The position numbers and the translations under genes are program-made. A DNA stretch of 64,000 nucleotides from Cucumis sativus (Eukaryota; Streptophyta; Magnoliopsida; Cucurbitales; Cucurbitaceae): positions 4,588,001 to 4,652,000 of the forward strand of contig NC_026655.2 in NCBI RefSeq assembly GCF_000004075.3, in the 5' to 3' direction. The notes under the pieces were generated by a model. That model did no database searches and was not told the origin of the DNA. It saw only the letters and a list, made by a program, of their open reading frames with translations. Below are positions 57,873 through 64,000 of this stretch, one piece after another (within the stretch, counting starts at the first letter, position 1; every line of letters begins with the position of its first letter).

Positions 57873-60246
57873 ATGGCGTTGCAATGGATGCTTTTGGCTT
57901 ATACGGTGGCAGTGGAGGCTGCCATCGCCCTTCTCCTTACTGTTCCTTCGCCTAAGTTGTTGAAGAAGCGCTTCGTTTCTTTGATTTCACTCATTTTACA
58001 ACCTGCGCTCTTTGTTGTGCCCTTTTCCGGGTTTCAGATTCTGGGTTTTTCCCTCCTCTCTTCCTTGACTTTCTTCTATTTTGATTTTGTATTTGTTTTT
58101 CCTTGCAAATCTCGGGAACCTGAGATCGGACCTTGACTTTTGTTTTGAGGGATTTTTTTTTTGTGTGGTACTGTGTAGATATCTACTGGAAGAATGAGCA
58201 CCGGTTGATGTGCACATCTGAGATCTGTACTGCTGCTGAGAGGGATAGATATGAGAAATCTGTAAGTATAAACGCGTAGTTGGGTTTTTCTAATTTGTGG
58301 TGTTTTAAAACTGAGGTCTTAAGCATGCGGAATTAGACGATCGGATTCTTTATTTTATTTTTCGTTTATATTAGAAATTTGGATTTTCGAAGGATTAGAA
58401 ATTGGTGGAATGTGGATGAATCTATGAAATGCGGATATTTAACTCCTCCTAGTTAACGCTAGTAATTGGTAGAATCTGGAAGGAGAGTGTATAGTTGGGC
58501 TATTTTTCCCTGATAATGGAAAGTCTGGACATTTTTCCCATATTGTTCTTGATCATGATCCTACTCATGTACATTTCCTTACAACAAGCGAGATTGAATC
58601 CCTCAAGTCTTTTGTAGAGCAAAAGATTGAAGTGTTAGAACATACAACACCTCTTTTAAGTATATGAATCTAGTTTGATGATGCCCTATATCATTTTTCG
58701 TATAATTTCATTGGATATGAACAAGTAGGGCAAGTGGAGTGGAAACGATATGATGGATAAAGTCCAGACCATTATAAAATCCGATGTTGTATATGCTCGA
58801 ATGAGACTTGAGTAGGATAGATTGAAGATTTGGTTGTGATTAGAACATGATGAACAACGAAGTGGTTGCCAAAGATTTTTTTGTCAAAATAAGAAGACTA
58901 AGAATAGTGGGATGGTGGGTGGGTGGATGGGGGTGGATTAGAAAGAATGAGGTAAATTAGAATTGAACCATTATGGAACTGTACTGTTATTGTGGGGTTT
59001 ATATTGGCCAAGCCTTAACTTTCCAGTTTCCAAGTATATTCTAATTTTACCCTAGCTTTGAAACTAACTAGCTGTTTGTTGTAATTTTTGGATGAGGCGA
59101 GAAAACATCTTTCTAAATGATGTATTCTCTCCTCAAGAAATATTTTTCTGCTAAAGAAATCATAATCCATATCATGTAGAAATATCTTTTTCCTTCTTTT
59201 TCTCTATACAATTTGAAAATCTACTCTCTCAGTGTCAGTGTTGTATGCAATCTGAAAAGAAACCTGCAATGTATATGTTTTGCATATGCAGTCTACTAGG
59301 ATCTTCCTTCTCCCCTTTGAAAAGAAATCCACAACGTGGGAAGGATGATAGAAACTAAGGGGAGCATGGGATGAGGAGTTGGGAAGTAGGTAGCTGGAGA
59401 GTGTGGAGTTGTGAACCACAGTACTTCTTGTTTGGCCCAAGGGGGTTTGTAGGCCTCACCACTAAAAAATACATCAATTTTATACTTAATTAACTTCTTA
59501 CACTGTGGGTCCCAGGAATTAGTAATTTTCCAGACTTCATTGCTCCATGGAGTTCACAACTTCAACTCTTTTCCCAAACAAGGGTGCAGGAAAAAACTAT
59601 CCTCAAATAGAAAATGGGGATAACGGGAAATCTGAATGTGTTTAGTCAGTAAACTCATTTTTTTCTCCAAAAAATAAAAACAAAATACAACCTGTGCTCT
59701 GCTATGCTGAACCACCATATATTCCCAGGTAATTTCAGGGGAAAAACATTTTCTTGAAAACTTCTCCTATGATCACAATCTCTAATCTTAACTCGTAAAC
59801 AAGGAGTTTAATTGTCGTGCAATATCTCCATAATTTTGTTTTTCTGATGCTTGTTAGGGATGTGTTTGTAATCATGTATAGTAATTGAGAGACTGCATTT
59901 CTATACCCCTTAATCTCTGTGGACAAACAGAATTGTCTTTCCTCCCTGATCCCTACTATGCCATTCTTTTATCTTCTTCTTACTTTCTCCCGACCCTTAC
60001 TAAGAATGTTCATTATTCAGATCTATAAAGCTCAGAGGAATGTGATTCTGTGCATTGCTGCATGCCTTCTCTACTGGTACGTTACAAGAAAACCCTATCC
60101 TCATTCGAATATTCTGACTCATGTCAATTTTGTTTTGTCTGAACTGCTTCCGACGGTACACTTGCAGGTGCATCTACCGCATTTGCAAGTATAACAAAGA
60201 GATCGAAAGTTTGGAGGAAGTAGAAAAGAGATACAAAGAACAGTAG
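57873..60246 (+). CDS. BAP31-like ER membrane protein
   Basis: Four exons, 57873-58044, 58179-58261, 60021-60076 and 60168-60246, total 390 nt, or 129 residues. The start MALQWMLLAYTVAVEA opens the first of about three membrane helices. After a lumenal or cytosolic loop with CTSEICTAAERDRYEKS comes IYKAQRNVILCIAACLLYW, then a short charged tail ending EEVEKRYKEQ. This matches plant B-cell-receptor-associated 31-like proteins such as the one from At1g48440, which are shorter than animal BAP31 and yeast Yet1/Yet3. Family members are ER proteins linked to membrane-protein export and quality control, but a plant role is not well established. Intron 2 is unusually long (1759 bp) for such a small gene. 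I see no second gene inside it. Confidence 0.88.
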
Positions 60247-61470
60247 GTTTCAGGAAATATGAAAGTCCTGTTACATTTTGAATGGTTTTTTTTCCGCCAC
60301 GGCTGTGTTATTCATACTTGAATCTTTGTTTGTACTCAAGTATTGGAACTATCAACGTTACTAGAACACTAAAACTTCGTTGATTTAGCGACGTTCAAAT
60401 ATTAAGCTCCATGAAAAATGCACTCAAACCATTACTATTGTTGGATAAGTGGGAATAAAACAATCTTAGGAATGGACATGATTGCAATGATATAGAATGG
60501 TCTCGTGTGTTTTACGAAGGAAACTAGAGTTTTCTATAAATTTCTTTTAGTTCCGCTATGGTTTCTACATGGCCTCAAATGATGAAATACCTTCGTCTTA
60601 TATCCAATGATGCTTAGAAGAGAGATGCAAAATTATCAATTTTTATATATTTGTGGATGATTGTATGGATGGTTTTATGTGCATATGAAATTGACACGTG
60701 ATCTCAATTTTTTTTTTGTGGAAGATCCTGTGGGAAAAAGTTATTTGATTTGTTGGGATTCTGGTGTGAAAGATATTTGAGATTTTAGATAGGAGAATCG
60801 AAAAATAAACATATTTTTCCAAATAAATAAATGAACAATAAACATCCACGAATGGGTTGTGACTAATTTGTGGAAAATAAAATTTTGCAAAACTTAGGAT
60901 GATAGATTATTATTAATTTGCATTTCCTTTTCATTCTTAGAACCTTAGTTCTTGGACTCAATTTTTCTAAAAAGGATCTAATACTTCGATTTATCTTTCC
61001 TTATATCTTTCCGTATACAAATTTAAGAAGAGTAGGATGAAATTTATAATTTACAGATTAGATTTTATTTTAAAATAAAACTTAATTATCAATTAAAGTA
61101 ACAAATTAATTTCAAAATACGAGAATCTGAATCACATCTTTACATATAATTTTAATTAACACATTTGGAAAAAGTATAAAAGAAAGCATCCTTCGTGGAA
61201 CGTAACACATGTTTGTTCGGACGTCAGACTTGAAATTCAGCTCTCCCACGTCTTCTTTATTTCTTTCCTCCATTTTTTTCTCTCCGGAACCGTCCGTCTG
61301 CCACCTTTCTCTAGGGTTTCGCTTCTTCTCCGGTAAAATTCCCCATCCTTTATTCTCCTTTGTATTTTTCTCGTCTATTTCTGGCCTTTTCTTTTCGTTT
61401 TTCTTCAGAATTTGACGGGGTATGGGTGTTTAATGGTGTGGTTTTGGATTATTCTATTTGCAGGGTTCGC
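60247..61470. other. spacer and leader before the DUF760 gene
   Basis: AT-rich 3' flank of the BAP31-type gene, then a promoter and leader from about 61.2 kb. A leader intron is likely at 61333-61463 (donor CCG|GTAAAA, acceptor TTTGCAG), 7 bases before the start codon. Confidence 0.5.
61220..61252 (+). promoter_or_regulatory. two ACGT-core elements before the DUF760 gene
   Basis: GACGTC at 61220-61225 and CACGTC at 61247-61252, 27 bp apart, about 220-250 bp upstream of the start codon. HY5-type bZIP factors bind ACGT cores, and the Arabidopsis relative is described as UV-B induced. That link is inferred. Confidence 0.4.
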
Positions 61471-64000
61471 ATGGAAGCTGCTATGGCAACTGTGATTGGA
61501 TCTCCTGTTGGAGTTTTTGCTCGCTTAAATTCTTCTGGAAGATCGGAAATCTTCGGCAATGGACTTGGTTTTGTCCGCTTTCCTTCCCTATCCCATGTCC
61601 CTATTCGTGTAAGAATGTTGTTCTCTTTATTATACCTACTTCGCAATTTACTTTTTCCTATTTTGAGGTCGATTGATTTGTAGATTTTTAATTTGATGTT
61701 CAATTTAGCTACCAGGGGTTGGGTTCGGTAGTGGTCGACAAGGGTTGTGACAAATTGAGAATAGTCTAGGGAACACGGGGTGACTCGAACGCTAGTGGAT
61801 GTAAAACGAGGGAAAATGCAATTGATGTTTAGTTTTTGAAACGGCTTGTTCTTGGTACTTTGTTTTTGCTATGCTCGCAATTTGTCTTTTGGGCTTGTTT
61901 ATTTGGGGTCTTAATGACAACCTGTTTGTTCTTTTAAAAGAAGTCTTGATTGATGATTTGTAGTGTAAGTGAATCAGTGATGGGATGGGATCCTGCGCCA
62001 AATTTTCACTCTATAACCTGCAAAGTTCAGTTTCTCTGTTATAAACATCTAAACTTAAATTTGTTTCATTTATGAACTTGTATGGCTATTTTCATGCCCA
62101 AGTAATTTTAATTATATTTTATTAGGCCTAGTTTTTTAATAATATGTGGGGAAGGGGATTTTTAACCTTTGAGCTCAGTTAATGGCCAGTTCATATATGA
62201 TGTATTTATACCATAAATTTAGCAATCGTATGATACTGACGAGGTATAATCATTCATGGGTTAAATTCTGATTTTTTTTTTTTAATGAAATTTACAAGGT
62301 AGTATAAATTTGGTTTGTATCCTACTTTTTTATTTGATGGTGTTGCATATTCATTTTAATTTGAGTTTAATTTTGGATTATGGTATGTTTGTAAACTTCT
62401 GAGCTTTCTACTGTTTCTTCAAATGCATATTTTCTTCATGTGACTTATGTTTATTGGTATTTTCTTTCGGTTGTGGCAGCTATGCCCTCAAGTATCTTAC
62501 TCCAAACTCTGGAATAAGAAATTAGGCACTGGAATTAGGAGAAGCACGATAGTTAAGGCATCCATGGATGCAGAGTCATCTGAATCAGATGAACCTATTG
62601 CTCCCCTTCAGTTGGAGTCTCCAATTGGGCAGTTTTTGACCCAAATCTTGGTTAGCCATCCCCATCTTGTCCCTGCTGCTGTTGAGCAACAGCTTGACCA
62701 GCTTCAAAATGACCGGGATGCCGAGGGGAATAAGGAGGCTTCTGGTTCTGGTACTGATTTGGTTTTGTACAGGTGAGTTTCTTATCTTGAGCAATTATTG
62801 TGTTGACAAATAACAGAATGACTTGGAGACGTCTCCAGTTAAATTTTTTACTTATTATCTGATAGTGAGTGGTTTCCATCCCATAATAATGATAATCAGG
62901 TACAGAGAATTACATGGGAACTGAAATTTCTTAGGTAGTCGCTTTCTAGTTCTTGGTTTAATGATTGTATGGGAGTAAAAGGTTCTTAATGTGCTATTGA
63001 GAAGGTGCAACTGAATAATTGCTATATATTGAGCCAATATGTTTACTTAATGGGAAATTGCTAGGTCTGGTTCTTTTTGGTTACACAATATATCATTTCT
63101 TGTAAGTGCAATTAGAATGAAGTAATTGGTTTTTTATCCTAATGAAATGTTAAGAGTGCATGAATATGGAAGGTTTCTACGGGCGTTTGAACTAGTCTTT
63201 GTTAAACATGACGCTTAAACAGCCAAATAATTAGACTTTAGGTGTACTAATATTTTCTATTGCTTCTGCAATCATCAGGAGAATTGCTGAGGTCAAGGCA
63301 AATGAAAGAAAACAAGTTTTAGAAGAAATCTTATATGCATTGGTTGTACAGAAATTCATGGATGCTAATGTTCCCCTGATACCTGCAATAACCCCTTCAT
63401 CATCTGATGTTTCTGGTCGAGTCGACACTTGGGCTGCTAATGATGAGAACCTTGAGCATCTTCACTCGCCTGAAGCATATGAAATGATTCAGAACCACCT
63501 CTCTCTCATCCTTGGGAACAGGGTCAGTGACTCAACCTCAGTAGTACAAATAAGCAAACTCAGGGTTGGCCAGGTCTATGCTGCTTCAGTGATGTATGGC
63601 TACTTTCTTAAGCGAGTTGATCAGCGGTTTCAGCTTGAGAAGACAGTGAAAGTTCTTCCGAAAGCATCAAATTCAGAAGACAGTATCATCCAACAAGCTA
63701 TTGGAGAGGATGTGAGACCTTATGTGGGTGAGAACTCACCACCTGTTTCACCACATCCCGAAATCGCATCCTGGCCCGACCACGACGAGAACAGTTTTGG
63801 GGGAGTTAGTCAAAGTGTAAAAGCTTCTAGACTGCGCAATTACGTCATGGCCTTTGACGGGGAGACACTTCAGAGATATGCAACAATAAGATCCAAAGAG
63901 GCTGTCGGCATCATTGAGAAGCACACAGAAGCATTGTTTGGTAGAGCTGAAATTGTTATAACACCTCAAGGAACCATCGATCCTTCCAAAGATGAACAGT
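61471..64000 (+). CDS. DUF760 plastid protein (UV-B-induced At3g17800 type), 3' end outside window
   Basis: Three exons are visible, 61471-61608, 62480-62772 and 63279 to the window edge. They give 384 residues with the frame still open at 64000. The first 45 residues are rich in Ser, Arg and small residues with almost no acids, as in a plastid transit peptide. The rest is soluble, with two DUF760-like segments: SPIGQFLTQILVSHPHLVPA with the following helix, and RLRNYVMAFDGETLQRYATI near the edge. Exon 3 begins RRIAEVKANERKQVLEEIL. The family is known from Arabidopsis At3g17800 and At1g48450, annotated as UV-B-induced and plastidial. The biochemical role is unknown. It lies just downstream of the BAP31-type gene in the same orientation, as I recall for its Arabidopsis relatives. 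Confidence 0.9.

Noticed and set aside
58262-60020. Possible nested gene in the long intron of the BAP31-type gene
   Set aside because: Only short frames without family resemblance; no promoter or tRNA-like structure found.

Overview
This 64 kb window is nuclear DNA of a flowering plant, a eudicot. The evidence is long AT-rich spacers, canonical GT-AG introns, plant-only families (JAZ/TIFY repressor, STR-type ABCG half-transporter, LRR receptor-like kinase, plastid PYD1) and eukaryotic tRNA genes with internal promoters. Protein matches and a dispersed AT-rich inverted-repeat element of a kind I associate with cucumber and melon suggest Cucurbitaceae, probably Cucumis. That placement is inference. 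I see no organellar insertion, no virus-derived coding region and no CRISPR. Layout: a tRNA-Leu(UAG) at 0.7 kb; the arbuscular-mycorrhiza half-transporter STR (+) at 1.2-4.4 kb; a JAZ3/TIFY6B-type jasmonate repressor (-) at 5.7-8.9 kb; about 9 kb of gene-poor DNA with repeats and promoter-like scraps; an RKL1/RLK902-type receptor-like pseudokinase (-) at 18.1-20.7 kb; another 6 kb of gene-poor DNA; a CDCA7-like zf-4CXXC_R1 chromatin protein (-) at 27.1-28.5 kb; tRNA-Lys(UUU) (-); a DEAD-box helicase of the RH51/DDX18/Has1 type (+) at 30.2-34.5 kb; a degenerate minisatellite and mobile-element debris at 35.9-37.8 kb; a 73-residue unrecognised protein (+) at 38.3 kb; NFXL1 (+) at 40.9-44.2 kb; PYD1 (-) at 46.0-48.5 kb; the intronless MAPK kinase MKK9/MKK7 (-) at 52.2-53.2 kb; a BAP31-type ER membrane protein (+) at 57.9-60.2 kb; and a DUF760 plastid protein of the UV-B-induced type (+) from 61.5 kb, cut by the window end. 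Every multi-exon model below was built by hand: exon edges were placed at GT/AG sites and codon phase was checked across all exons. Each model gives one uninterrupted reading frame. The genes do not form an operon or a single pathway, as expected for a plant. Several (JAZ, RLK, PYD1, BAP31, DUF760) appear to match, from memory, a conserved Arabidopsis block on chromosomes 3 (At3g17780-At3g17860) and 1 (At1g48440-At1g48500). The symbiosis gene STR at the edge of that block has no Arabidopsis counterpart. I did not find a clearly new biological system. The most useful leads are the immediate stop in the retained Jas intron of the JAZ gene, the nested insertion with an 8-bp target duplication in one copy of the inverted-repeat element, the degenerate 22-nt minisatellite, the small 73-aa gene, and several promoter-like islands with no gene attached.
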